DNA of 28,114 bases from a bacterium. GTDB taxonomy: Bacteria > CG2-30-53-67 > CG2-30-70-394. This document shows, in pieces, positions 1-7,120 of this stretch; within the stretch, counting starts at the first letter, position 1, and each line of letters starts with the position of its first letter. The translations under genes were made by a program, and so were the position numbers. The notes under the pieces are model-generated. The model saw only the letters and a list, made by a program, of their open reading frames with translations, made no database searches and was not told the DNA's origin. The DNA is taken from positions 1-28,114 of the forward strand of contig JAJRSX010000112.1 of the NCBI GenBank assembly GCA_024278555.1. Direction: 5' to 3'.

Positions 1-458
1 AGGGCGGAGCGTGCGTCCGCCTCGACATCGTGTGTAGCTCCCACCTCCGCCGCGCCCTTGCCCACCCGCTCGCGCAGCTCGAGGACCAGACGCTCGGCGG
101 TCTTCTTGCCGATCCCGGGGATGGTGGCCAGACGCGGGGCGTCGCCCGCGCGGATCGCCGCGGCCACCGCCTCGGGGGAGAGCCCGGAGAGGACCGCCAG
201 CGCCAGGCGCGGGCCGATCTTCTGCACCGTGAGCAGGAGGCGAAAGAGGCCGCGCTCCTCGTCATCGAGAAAACCGTAGAGGTGGATGGCGTCCTCGCGC
301 ACGAGGGTGTGGACGAAGAGGGCGGTCGCCTCCCCCGGCTCCGGCAGATGGAGGAAGGTGGAGAGGGGGCAGAGGAGCCGATAGCCGACACCGTGGCAAT
401 CGACCACCACCTCGTCCGGCTGCTTCGACAGGAGGGTGCCGTTGATCCGCGCGATCAC
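1..458 (-). CDS. ruvA: Holliday junction helicase subunit RuvA (N-terminal part, runs off window)
   Basis: RuvA binds the four-way Holliday junction and loads the RuvB motor during recombinational repair. The visible 152 residues begin with a GTG start at 458 and read IARINGTLLSKQPDEVVVD, the typical N-terminal OB-fold. The middle segment has LLTVQKIGPRLALAVLSGL and TIPGIGKKTAERLVLEL, the two helix-hairpin-helix motifs that grip DNA. The C-terminal RuvB-contacting domain lies beyond the window edge. The GTG overlaps the ruvC stop as GTGA, so the two are translationally coupled and clearly in one operon. ruvB would be expected further out but is not visible. The identification is secure; only the 3' end is missing. 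Confidence 0.95.
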   Translation of the reverse strand, partial: MIARINGTLLSKQPDEVVVDCHGVGYRLLCPLSTFLHLPEPGEATALFVHTLVREDAIHLYGFLDDEERGLFRLLLTVQKIGPRLALAVLSGLSPEAVAAAIRAGDAPRLATIPGIGKKTAERLVLELRERVGKGAAEVGATHDVEADARSA

Positions 459-958
459 TGGACCACCCCGCCGGCGATCCGGCGGGCCACGCCGGCGTGT
501 TGCAGGTGGCAGATGGCCAGCGCCAGGGCGTCGGTCACGTCGGCCGGGCGGGGCGCCTCGGCGAGGCCGAGGAGCCGCCTGACCATCTCCGCCACCTGCC
601 CCTTCTCCGCCTGGCCGTAGCCGACCACCGTCTGCTTCACCAGACGCGGCGCGTAGCCGGCCACCTCCAGCCCGGCCTCGGCGGCGGCGAGCAGGGCTAC
701 CCCGCGGGCGTGGCCGAGGACGAGGGCGGCGCGCGCGTGGCGTGCCACGAAGAGCTCCTCCACCGCCACCTCCGCCGGCCGATACTCGTCGATCACCGCA
801 ACGAGGGCGTCGTGGATGGCACGCAGGCGCGACGGCAACGGATTACCGCTGGGCGTGCGGATGGCGCCGCTGGCGACGTGGCGAAGGCGTGAGCCGTCGA
901 GGGCCACAACACCGTAGCCGGTCACCGCCGAGCCGGGGTCGATACCGAGGACGAGCAT
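455..958 (-). CDS. ruvC: Crossover junction endodeoxyribonuclease RuvC
   Basis: RuvC is the dimeric nuclease that cuts Holliday junctions symmetrically. The 167-residue protein matches the usual family length. It starts MLVLGIDPGS, and the four acidic metal-binding residues of the family are in place: Asp7, Glu67 (in VAVEELF), Asp140 and Asp143 (in PADVTDALALA). The basic motif KQTVVGYGQAEKGQV around residues 108-122 is also typical. The gene follows yebC on the same strand after a 166-base gap and overlaps ruvA by four bases. The yebC-ruvC-ruvA order is common in proteobacteria. The gap in front of ruvC holds a dispersed palindromic repeat that could affect read-through from yebC. Confidence 0.97.
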   Translation of the reverse strand: MLVLGIDPGSAVTGYGVVALDGSRLRHVASGAIRTPSGNPLPSRLRAIHDALVAVIDEYRPAEVAVEELFVARHARAALVLGHARGVALLAAAEAGLEVAGYAPRLVKQTVVGYGQAEKGQVAEMVRRLLGLAEAPRPADVTDALALAICHLQHAGVARRIAGGVVQ

Positions 959-981
959 GGGAGAGAACCCGGAAGGGAAAT

Positions 982-1108
982 GGGGCGGTAGGGAGATAGG
1001 GAGATAGGGGGGTGCCGGCCTGGGGGCCGGCGACGACTCTTTCGTGGATCGCTTCCATCGACATCGCTTCAGCCCGAAGGGCTGTCCATCCCAACATCCC
1101 TACCTCCC
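982..1108. repeat. Palindromic dispersed element, copy 1 (G-quadruplex tract, hairpin, conserved core)
   Basis: The element fills the yebC-ruvC gap. It has a G-rich arm with four G tracts separated by five-base loops (982-1012), a hairpin of seven base pairs (1014-1031), a core containing GCTTCCATCGACATCG and a cagccc-gaa-gggctg hairpin (1070-1084), and a pyrimidine-rich arm (1098-1108) that complements the G-rich arm. A second copy with the same order of parts lies at 24039-24184. The two cores are clearly alike, while the hairpins differ in sequence but keep their position. Confidence 0.7.
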
Positions 1109-1109
1109 T

Positions 1110-1124
1110 GCGCGCTCCGCGCGC
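1110..1124. terminator. Short GC hairpin directly after yebC stop
   Basis: A perfect six-base-pair palindromic stem gcgcgc/gcgcgc with a three-base loop abuts the yebC stop codon. There is no T run, so it is only a candidate for 3'-end stabilisation or weak termination. Confidence 0.3.
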
Positions 1125-1874
1125 TCACCCCTCGTACGCCTGCAGGACCTCGTCCGGGATGTCCTCGTTGGAGTAGACCTCGTTGACGTCGTCGCAGTCG
1201 TCGAGGGCATCGAAGAGCCTGAGGAGCGCGGTGCCGGTCTTCGCGTCCACCGGCACCCTGGTCTTCGGGACCATGGCGACAGCCGCCTCCTCGGTGGTGA
1301 ACCCCGCCCTCTCCAGGGCCGCCTTCACCTCCTCCACCTCCCCCGGGACAGTGTAGACATCAACGGTATCCCCCTCCTCCACCACGTCCTCGGCACCCGC
1401 CTCCAGGGCCGCCTCCATCAAGGCGTCCGCATCCACCTCATCGCCGGCGAAGGTGATGACGCCCCGCCGCTCGAAGAGGTAGGAGACCGAGCCGCTCTCC
1501 CCGAGGTTGCCGTTGTACTTGGTGAGGATGTGGCGAATCTCGGCGACCGTGCGGTTGCGGTTGTCGGTAAGGATCTCCAGGAGGATCGCCACCCCGCCGG
1601 GGCCGAACGCCTCATAGCTCAAGTCCTCGTAGACCACCCCCTCCAGCTCACCGGTCCCCTTCTTGATCGCCCGGGTGATGTTGTCCGCCGGCATGTTCGC
1701 CGCCTTCGCCTTCAGGAGGATCGTACGCAGCCGTGGGTTGGCGTCGGGATCCCCACCACCGATGCGCGCGGCCACCGAGATCTCCCGGATGATCTTGGTG
1801 AAGATCTTGCCGCGCTTGGCGTCGATCGCCGCCTTTTTGTGCTTCGTGGTTGCCCACTTGGAATGGCCGGACAT
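1125..1874 (-). CDS. yebC: YebC/PmpR family protein (TACO1-like)
   Basis: The 249-residue protein starts MSGHSKWATTKHKKAAIDA, the hallmark N-terminus of the YebC/TACO1 family. It also has the family motifs RIGGGDPDANPRLR, ANMPADNITRAIKKG and YEAFGPGG, and the length is normal. Members have been described as transcriptional regulators (PmpR) and more recently as translation factors that relieve ribosome stalling at proline-rich stretches. Which applies here cannot be told from sequence. A ribosome-binding site GAGGA precedes the ATG. The gene heads the yebC-ruvC-ruvA run and is divergent from rpsB. Confidence in the family is very high. Confidence 0.96.
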   Translation of the reverse strand: MSGHSKWATTKHKKAAIDAKRGKIFTKIIREISVAARIGGGDPDANPRLRTILLKAKAANMPADNITRAIKKGTGELEGVVYEDLSYEAFGPGGVAILLEILTDNRNRTVAEIRHILTKYNGNLGESGSVSYLFERRGVITFAGDEVDADALMEAALEAGAEDVVEEGDTVDVYTVPGEVEEVKAALERAGFTTEEAAVAMVPKTRVPVDAKTGTALLRLFDALDDCDDVNEVYSNEDIPDEVLQAYEG

Positions 1875-2027
1875 AACAAATCCTCGTCGAGTCGGAGAGT
1901 GCGAAAACCACCCCGGGCAGGCCGCGTGCCGCGGCCGGGCGGGAGCAAAACGCTACATGCCGCGGCGCCGGAGACGCAAGGTAACGGGCGGCCACGAGGA
2001 CGACGCTTCTTCACCACGGGCGATTGC

Positions 2028-2055
2028 TTCACAAGCGCCGCAGCACCGTGATAAA
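2028..2055 (+). promoter_or_regulatory. Candidate sigma70 promoter for rpsB operon
   Basis: TTCACA at 2028-2033 and GATAAA at 2050-2055 are separated by 16 bases, about 110 bases ahead of the rpsB start. They match the consensus hexamers at 5/6 and 4/6 positions. The predicted leader then contains a small hairpin, tcccc-ttca-gggga (2065-2078). Ribosomal protein S2 leaders are often autoregulated, but no specific S2-binding fold could be established here. Confidence 0.35.
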
Positions 2056-2166
2056 TTGCGCGACTCCCCTTCAGGGGAAATCTCGAGTGTCCCAACGACG
2101 CAGGTGGACGGTCTCCGACCCCCCCTGGGGCACTTCAGCCTAACCCGCGTCACCGAGGATTGATCG

Positions 2167-3054
2167 ATGTCGATTTTGACCCTGCGTGAGCTGCTCGAAG
2201 CAGGCGCCCACTTCGGCCACCAGACAAACCGGTGGAACCCGAAGATGCGCCCCTTCATCTTTGGTGCCCGGAACGGCATCTACATCATCGACCTCCAGCA
2301 GACCCTGAAACGGGCACGGGATGTGTACGCCCAGGTGACGCAGATGGCGGCGGCCGGCAAGGTCATCCTCTTCGTGGGGACCAAACGGCAGGGCCAGGAG
2401 GTCATCAAGCAGGAGGCCACTCGCTGCGGCATGCCGTACGTGAACCACCGCTGGCTAGGCGGCACCCTCACCAACTTCCAGACGGTGAAGAAGTCGATCG
2501 CCAAGCTGAAGGCGTTTGAGGAGATGAAGGAGGACGGCACCTTCGACCTCCTCCACAAGAAGGAGACGGTGCGCATCGAAAAGCAGCGCATCAAGCTCGA
2601 CCGCGCCCTCGGCGGCCTGAAGAACATGAACCGCCTGCCCGATGCCGTCTTCATCGTCGACACGGTGCGCGAGTCGATCGCGGTGGCCGAGGTGAACAAG
2701 CTGAAGATCCCGGTGATCGCCATGGTCGACACCAACAGCGACCCCACCAAGGTGCAGATCCCCATCCCGGCCAACGACGACGCGGTGCGCTCCATCCAGC
2801 TCGTCACCCGACTGATCGCCGACGCGATCCTCGCCGGCAACCCGAACGCCGCCCACCTCCTCGGTGCCGAGCCCGAGCCGGTGGACATCGCCGCCACCGC
2901 CCTCGCCGCCACCGAGCCGGTCGTGGAGCCGGCCGCCACCGACGAGGCGCCCGCCGCTCCCGCCGCTGCGACCGCCCCGGAGGCGCCGCCGGCTGCCGAG
3001 GCGCCGCCGACTGTCGAGACGCCGGCGGAAGCCGTCCCCGGCAACGAGGCGTAG
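2167..3054 (+). CDS. rpsB: 30S ribosomal protein S2
   Basis: S2 is a late-assembling small-subunit protein at the head-body junction, needed for binding of S1. The protein reads LRELLEAGAHFGHQTNRWNP at the start and has the later family signature PDAVFIVDTVRE with IPVIAMVDTNSDP. The core ends near residue 232. It is followed by a 63-residue tail made almost only of Ala, Pro, Glu, Thr and Val, which brings the protein to 295 residues against about 240 in E. coli. Low-complexity S2 tails occur in several GC-rich bacteria, so the tail is odd but not unique. A GAGG ribosome-binding site precedes the ATG, and tsf follows, as in most bacteria. Confidence 0.98.
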   Translation: MSILTLRELLEAGAHFGHQTNRWNPKMRPFIFGARNGIYIIDLQQTLKRARDVYAQVTQMAAAGKVILFVGTKRQGQEVIKQEATRCGMPYVNHRWLGGTLTNFQTVKKSIAKLKAFEEMKEDGTFDLLHKKETVRIEKQRIKLDRALGGLKNMNRLPDAVFIVDTVRESIAVAEVNKLKIPVIAMVDTNSDPTKVQIPIPANDDAVRSIQLVTRLIADAILAGNPNAAHLLGAEPEPVDIAATALAATEPVVEPAATDEAPAAPAAATAPEAPPAAEAPPTVETPAEAVPGNEA

Positions 3055-3073
3055 CCCAACCCCGTGCCCCGTT

Positions 3074-3103
3074 CGCGGGCGGCACCTTCACCGGCCGCCC
3101 GCG
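3074..3103 (+). terminator. rpsB-tsf intergenic hairpin (attenuator-like)
   Basis: A perfect ten-base-pair stem (cgcgggcggc with its complement) closes a ten-base loop between rpsB and tsf. No T run follows, so it probably acts as an attenuator or RNA-processing structure rather than a full terminator. A partial terminator between rpsB and tsf is a known arrangement in other bacteria. Confidence 0.45.
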
Positions 3104-3146
3104 CATGGCTCGCCCCTTCTGACCTCACCCCACCACAGGTATCACC

Positions 3147-4055
3147 ATGCCGATCACCGCAAGCCAGGTAAAAGAGCTCCGGACCAAGACGGGCGCCGGA
3201 ATGATGGACTGCAAGAAGGCGCTCCAGGAGACCGAAGGCGACATGGCCAAGGCCGTCGACTTCCTCCGTGAGAAGGGGCTCGCCGCCGCCTCCAAGAAGG
3301 CGGGAAGAATCGCCGCCGAGGGTGCGGTCGTCGCCGCCCAGAGCGCAGACTCCACGGTCGGCTGCATCGTCGAGGTGAACTCCGAGACCGACTTCGTGGC
3401 CAAGAACGACCTCTTCCGCACCTTTGCCGCGGCGGTCGCAGAACACATCCTTGCCCACGATCCGGCCGACGTGGACGCACTCCTCGCCCAGCCGATGGGA
3501 GACGGCCGGCCGGTCTCCGAGCACGTCAAGGAGCAGATCGCCACCATCGGCGAGAACCTCGCCGTCCGCCGCTTCGCCCGCTTCGGCGGCGGCGGCAAGG
3601 TGGCCACCACCTACATCCACATGCAGGGCAAGATCGGCGTCCTGGTGGAGATGGAGGGGGAGGGCGCAGCAAAGGCGGCGGAGGTCGGACGTGACATCGC
3701 CATGCACATCGCCGCCAGCAACCCCCTGGCACTCCAGCGCGCCGATCTGGACGAGGCGGAGGTAGACCACGAGCGGCAGATCTTCGCCGCCCAGGCCAAG
3801 GAGAGCGGCAAGCCGGAGAAGGTGATCGACAAGATCGTCACCGGCCGCCTGGAGAAGTTCTTCGCGGAGAACTGCCTCCTGGAGCAGCCCTTCGTGAAGG
3901 ACACGGACCTCACCGTGGCGCAGCTCCTGGCCAACAAGGCCAAGGAGCTCGGCGGCCCGATCACCGTCACCCGCTTTGTCCGCTTCGAGCTCGGCGAGGG
4001 GCTGGAGAAGCGCAACGAGGACTTCGCCGCCGAGGTCGCCGCGCAGCTCGGGTGA
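3147..4055 (+). CDS. tsf: Translation elongation factor Ts
   Basis: EF-Ts is the guanine-nucleotide exchange factor that recycles EF-Tu. The 302-residue protein has the N-terminal UBA-like module (ITASQVKELRTKTGAGMMD), the EF-Tu-contacting TDFV motif at residues 81-84 in VNSETDFVAKND, and the two core subdomains. The length is close to the usual 283-295. It lies 92 bases after rpsB with a strong hairpin in between. The family assignment is certain. The following 692 bases carry no gene, so tsf is not tightly linked to pyrH here. Confidence 0.98.
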   Translation: MPITASQVKELRTKTGAGMMDCKKALQETEGDMAKAVDFLREKGLAAASKKAGRIAAEGAVVAAQSADSTVGCIVEVNSETDFVAKNDLFRTFAAAVAEHILAHDPADVDALLAQPMGDGRPVSEHVKEQIATIGENLAVRRFARFGGGGKVATTYIHMQGKIGVLVEMEGEGAAKAAEVGRDIAMHIAASNPLALQRADLDEAEVDHERQIFAAQAKESGKPEKVIDKIVTGRLEKFFAENCLLEQPFVKDTDLTVAQLLANKAKELGGPITVTRFVRFELGEGLEKRNEDFAAEVAAQLG

Positions 4056-4747
4056 CGAGCCCATCCCCATACCCCGGGGTTCTCCGTTTCACCACAGAGG
4101 ACACCGGGGCCGGAATCGGTGCGGCGAGGTGCGCAACCGCGCACGCCTGGGAGTCGCACCACTCACCGCGAAGACGCAAAGGGCGCGAAGGATTCGTCCC
4201 TGGGAGCCTGTCGGACTGTTGGCGATCGGGGCCGACCGGGGGACAGAGAGGCTCTGGCAGAAGTCTGGCCGCCGGAGCAGAGCCGCGATCCTCGTGGATG
4301 CCAGCCAACGCCGTCACTCGTGGTTGGGCGCATCGCCGGCTGCTACGCCTCTCTCCCTCTTGGCGCTCTTTGCGTCTTCGCGGTGACCCCGCTTCCAGCT
4401 CTCCACAACATCGTTCAGCACCCTCCACGACGCCGATCCCCAGTCTCCCGACCCTCTGCGTCTCCGCGCCTCCGCGCGAGGCCCCCCTTCAAGGCCTCCG
4501 GTCTCTCCTGCCCACGACACCATTGTTCCGCACTTCACCCTGTGGGTGAATGGCGCTACCCCCACCGGCGACATCCATCTGCTCGGGACACCACCTGGAT
4601 CGCTCTGAAGGGGTAGAACCAGAGCCGACGATCCAGGGCCGGCCCCCGCCCTTGCGGCGCTTTGGGGTGTCGGGCGAGGATAGGCGCCGCTGCGAAGTCG
4701 CTCCGCGTGCGCACTGTCGCCGTGGAAAGCCGGTCAGGAGGGATGTG
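4056..4747. other. 692-base non-coding gap between tsf and pyrH
   Basis: No convincing gene is seen on either strand. The gap contains a CACCACAGAGG-type repeat (4087-4100), a 27-base inverted repeat (4163-4189 and 4360-4386), CT-rich sequence with the phrase ctctgcgtctccgcg (4454-4468), and a small caccc-tgt-gggtg hairpin near 4540-4553. The last 140 bases before pyrH must hold its leader, but no clear promoter could be picked out. Confidence 0.6.
4163..4386. repeat. Inverted repeat with GAAGACGCAAAG arms
   Basis: The 27-base arms at 4163-4189 and 4360-4386 match at 25 of 27 positions when one is reverse-complemented, and they enclose 170 bases. The arms contain the phrase cgcgaagacgcaaag, a short-period repeat type often met in intergenic DNA of environmental bacteria. 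It resembles a mobile palindromic element rather than a gene. Confidence 0.75.
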
Positions 4748-5470
4748 GTGGCCCCAACAACGTACCAACGTCTGCTGCTCAAGCTGAGCGGTGAGGCGCT
4801 CATGGGGCCGCGCGAGTACGGCGTCGACCCGGAGACGGTGGCGGCGATCGCCAGTGAGCTCGCCGATGTCCACGCCACCGGTCTGCAGCTCGCCCTGGTG
4901 ATCGGCGGCGGCAACATCTTCCGCGGCGTGTCGGCCTCGGCGCGCGGCATGGAGCGGACCTCCGCCGACGCCATGGGGATGCTGGCGACGGTGATGAACG
5001 CCCTGGCGATGCAGAGCGCCCTGGAGAACCGGGGCGTCCCGACCCGGGTACAGACGGCGATCCCGATGCAGTCCCTGGCCGAGCCGTACATCCGGCGCAA
5101 GGCGATGCGCCACATGGAGAAGGGGCGGGTGGTGATCTTCGCCGCCGGCACCGGCAACCCGTACTTCACCACCGACACCGCCGCCACCCTGCGCGCCATG
5201 GAGATCGGCGCCGACGCGATCTTCAAGGCGACCAAGGTGCCGGGGGTCTTCGACAAGGACCCGGCGATCCACCCGGACGCGGTGCGCTACGACGCCATCT
5301 CCTACAAGGAGGTGCTGTCCAAGGGGCTGCGGGTGATGGACTCCACCGCGATCGCCATGTGCATGGAAAACCGCCTGCCCCTGGTGGTCTTCGACATGAC
5401 CGTTTCCGGCAACCTGGTGCGTGCGTGTGGCGGCGAGCCCATCGGCACCACGGTGCAGATGGAGGTGTGA
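4748..5470 (+). CDS. pyrH: UMP kinase
   Basis: PyrH phosphorylates UMP to UDP in pyrimidine nucleotide synthesis and is a hexameric amino-acid-kinase-family enzyme. Visible motifs are [54 protein letters not shown] and [10 protein letters not shown]. The open frame extends upstream, but the GTG at 4748 is preferred: an AGGAGG ribosome-binding site ends six bases before it, and the resulting 240 residues agree with E. coli (241). A neighbouring GTG at 4745 would be only three bases from that site. frr follows after three bases, so the two are co-transcribed. Confidence 0.96.
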   Translation: MAPTTYQRLLLKLSGEALMGPREYGVDPETVAAIASELADVHATGLQLALVIGGGNIFRGVSASARGMERTSADAMGMLATVMNALAMQSALENRGVPTRVQTAIPMQSLAEPYIRRKAMRHMEKGRVVIFAAGTGNPYFTTDTAATLRAMEIGADAIFKATKVPGVFDKDPAIHPDAVRYDAISYKEVLSKGLRVMDSTAIAMCMENRLPLVVFDMTVSGNLVRACGGEPIGTTVQMEV

Positions 5471-5473
5471 ACG

Positions 5474-6031
5474 ATGGCCGACGAGACGTATGAGATGGCA
5501 GAGATGGAGATGGACGATGCCATCGCCGCCCTGAAGAGGAGCTTCGGTGGGCTGCGCACCGGGCGCGCCTCGACCCACCTCCTCGATTCGATCCAGGTCT
5601 CCTTCTACGGCGGCCTCTCACCGCTCAACCAGATGGCGACCGTCTCCACCCCGGAGCCGCGCCTGATCGTCATCCAGCCGTGGGACAAGTCGTCGTTGGC
5701 GGCGATCGAGAAGGCGATCCTCGCCTCCGACCTCGGCCTCAACCCGAGCAACGACGGCAACGTCATCCGCCTGCCGGTACCCCAGCTCACCGAGGAGCGG
5801 CGGCGGGAGTTGGTCAAGGTCGCCCACAAGGAGGCGGAGCAGTGCCGGGTGGAGGTCCGCCGCCACCGGCGTGAGGCGAACGACGCCTACAAGAAGCAGG
5901 AGAAGGCGAAGGAGATCGCCGAGGACCAGCTCCACGCCTGCACCCAAGCGATCCAGGGCCTCACCGACAGGAAGATCAAGGAGATCGATACCCTGCTCGC
6001 CGCCAAGGAGGAGGAGATCCTCACGGTGTAG
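5474..6031 (+). CDS. frr: Ribosome recycling factor
   Basis: RRF splits post-termination ribosomes together with EF-G. The 185-residue protein has the family core: LRTGRASTHLLDSIQVSFYG, PEPRLIVIQPWDKSSLAAIEKAI in two consecutive stretches, and LNPSNDGNVIRLPVPQLTEERR followed by a long helix. The length is standard. A GGAGGTG ribosome-binding site lies inside the end of pyrH, and only three bases separate the genes. The usual followers uppS, cdsA and dxr are absent. Instead two hairpins follow and then an unrelated envelope cassette begins. Confidence 0.98.
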   Translation: MADETYEMAEMEMDDAIAALKRSFGGLRTGRASTHLLDSIQVSFYGGLSPLNQMATVSTPEPRLIVIQPWDKSSLAAIEKAILASDLGLNPSNDGNVIRLPVPQLTEERRRELVKVAHKEAEQCRVEVRRHRREANDAYKKQEKAKEIAEDQLHACTQAIQGLTDRKIKEIDTLLAAKEEEILTV

Positions 6032-6098
6032 CCGGCCAACGCCACCGCGTGGCGAAGACCGTAGGAGGGCGGAACGGCCCACCCCCTCTTCGGCCGGG

Positions 6099-6147
6099 CG
6101 CCAGCCGGGTCGGTGCCGGCTGGCGAAGGGGGGCGCGCGGCGCCCCC
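6099..6147 (+). terminator. Tandem hairpins after frr
   Basis: Two strong stems follow frr: nine base pairs with a nine-base loop at 6099-6125, then eight base pairs gggggcgc/gcgccccc with a three-base loop at 6129-6147. There is no T run. Together they probably end or weaken transcription of pyrH-frr before the next gene. Confidence 0.5.
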
Positions 6148-6166
6148 TCCATAATCGGACACGACG

Positions 6167-7120
6167 GTGGCGACGCGACAATCACGGCAGGTGGCGCAGG
6201 AGGGAGTGCGGCGAGTCGCGGCTCCCGCGGCGATCGCCGCCGCGATCGCCCTCCTCTTCCTGCTCGTGGCGCCGGCAGCCGCCCAGGAGATCGGCATCCT
6301 CCGGTCGATGCAGGCGGAGGCCTTCGGGGAGGCGGTCACCGCCTTCAAGGCCGGCCTCCTCCAGGAGTTCCCCGACGCCACCTTCACCGACCTGGGGGTG
6401 GTGGTTCCCGGGTGGAAGCGGCGGGTCGCCCGCTTCCACGGGGCGGCGGTCCTGGCGGTAGGCTCCCTCGCCCTCGACAGCCTCTTGGCGGTCGAGGACG
6501 ACCGCCCCATCGGCTTCACCATGGTCCTCCACCCGCACCTGCCCGCGGGTAGGCGGGTGGCCGGTGCGGCCATGGAGGCGGCAATCGACAAGGAGGTGGC
6601 GCTGATCCACCGGGCCCTGCCGGAGATCAAACGGATGGCCGGCCTCCTCCTCCGCGGGGAGCCCCACGATTGGGCCACCCAGGCGGCGGGCGCCGCCCGC
6701 GGCATGGGGCTCACCTGGAAGTCGGTTAACGCGGAGAGCATCGACGCCCTCCCGGAGGTGGTCCACCGGGCCGCCCCCCTCGACCTCCTCCTCCTCCCAC
6801 CGGCGCCGGCGCTCCTCAGCCCGCGCGCCTTTCGTGTCCTGGTGCGCCTGGCGCACCGCGAGGCGTTCGGCCTGGCGGCACCGTCGACCCCCTTCGTGCG
6901 CGCCGGCGCCGCCGCCGCAGTGGAGGTGAGCTGGCCGGAGTCCGGGCGGCTGGCGGCGACCCAGATGGCCCACCTCCTGCGCCGAGAGCGACCCGTGGCC
7001 ACGGTCCTCCACCCGCATCCCACCCGCCTCTGGCTTCACCAACAACGGCTCCACGACCTCCGCTGGGCGCCGCAACCGGGACCCCGCAGCCCCCTGATCC
7101 ACCTCTGGGAGGGACGGTGA
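6167..7120 (+). CDS. Periplasmic ABC-type substrate-binding-like protein
   Basis: The 317-residue protein has an N-terminal signal peptide: a basic start, then a hydrophobic stretch at about residues 20-38, with a likely cut after Ala39 (PAAAQE). The mature part reads IGILRSMQAEAFGEAVTAF and later VLAVGSLALDSLLAVEDDRPIGF. This layout is typical of the poorly characterised ABC substrate-binding family often labelled PF04392; the assignment is from pattern recognition only. No ABC permease or ATPase is nearby. The gene is instead coupled to a histidine kinase (stop and start overlap as TGATG) and a TonB-dependent receptor. It may therefore sense or deliver a ligand to the kinase. The GTG start at 6167 lacks a clear ribosome-binding site and is uncertain. 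Confidence 0.7.
   Translation: MATRQSRQVAQEGVRRVAAPAAIAAAIALLFLLVAPAAAQEIGILRSMQAEAFGEAVTAFKAGLLQEFPDATFTDLGVVVPGWKRRVARFHGAAVLAVGSLALDSLLAVEDDRPIGFTMVLHPHLPAGRRVAGAAMEAAIDKEVALIHRALPEIKRMAGLLLRGEPHDWATQAAGAARGMGLTWKSVNAESIDALPEVVHRAAPLDLLLLPPAPALLSPRAFRVLVRLAHREAFGLAAPSTPFVRAGAAAAVEVSWPESGRLAATQMAHLLRRERPVATVLHPHPTRLWLHQQRLHDLRWAPQPGPRSPLIHLWEGR

Noticed and set aside
2280-4070. Long open frame on the minus strand opposite rpsB and tsf
   Set aside because: It is antisense to two certain genes. It has low-complexity His/Val/Asp-rich translation typical of shadow frames in GC-rich DNA.
4550-4747. Longer pyrH start at the ATG at 4550
   Set aside because: The extra 66 residues resemble repeat-region translation. 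The GTG at 4748 has AGGAGG and gives the usual length.
4056-4747. tRNA or small protein genes in the tsf-pyrH gap
   Set aside because: No T-arm motif or cloverleaf was found. The open frames there translate into repeat-like Arg/Pro/Ser sequence.
6032-6166. Cobalamin riboswitch ahead of the TonB cassette
   Set aside because: No B12-box-like sequence or typical peripheral stems were found. Only two GC hairpins are present.
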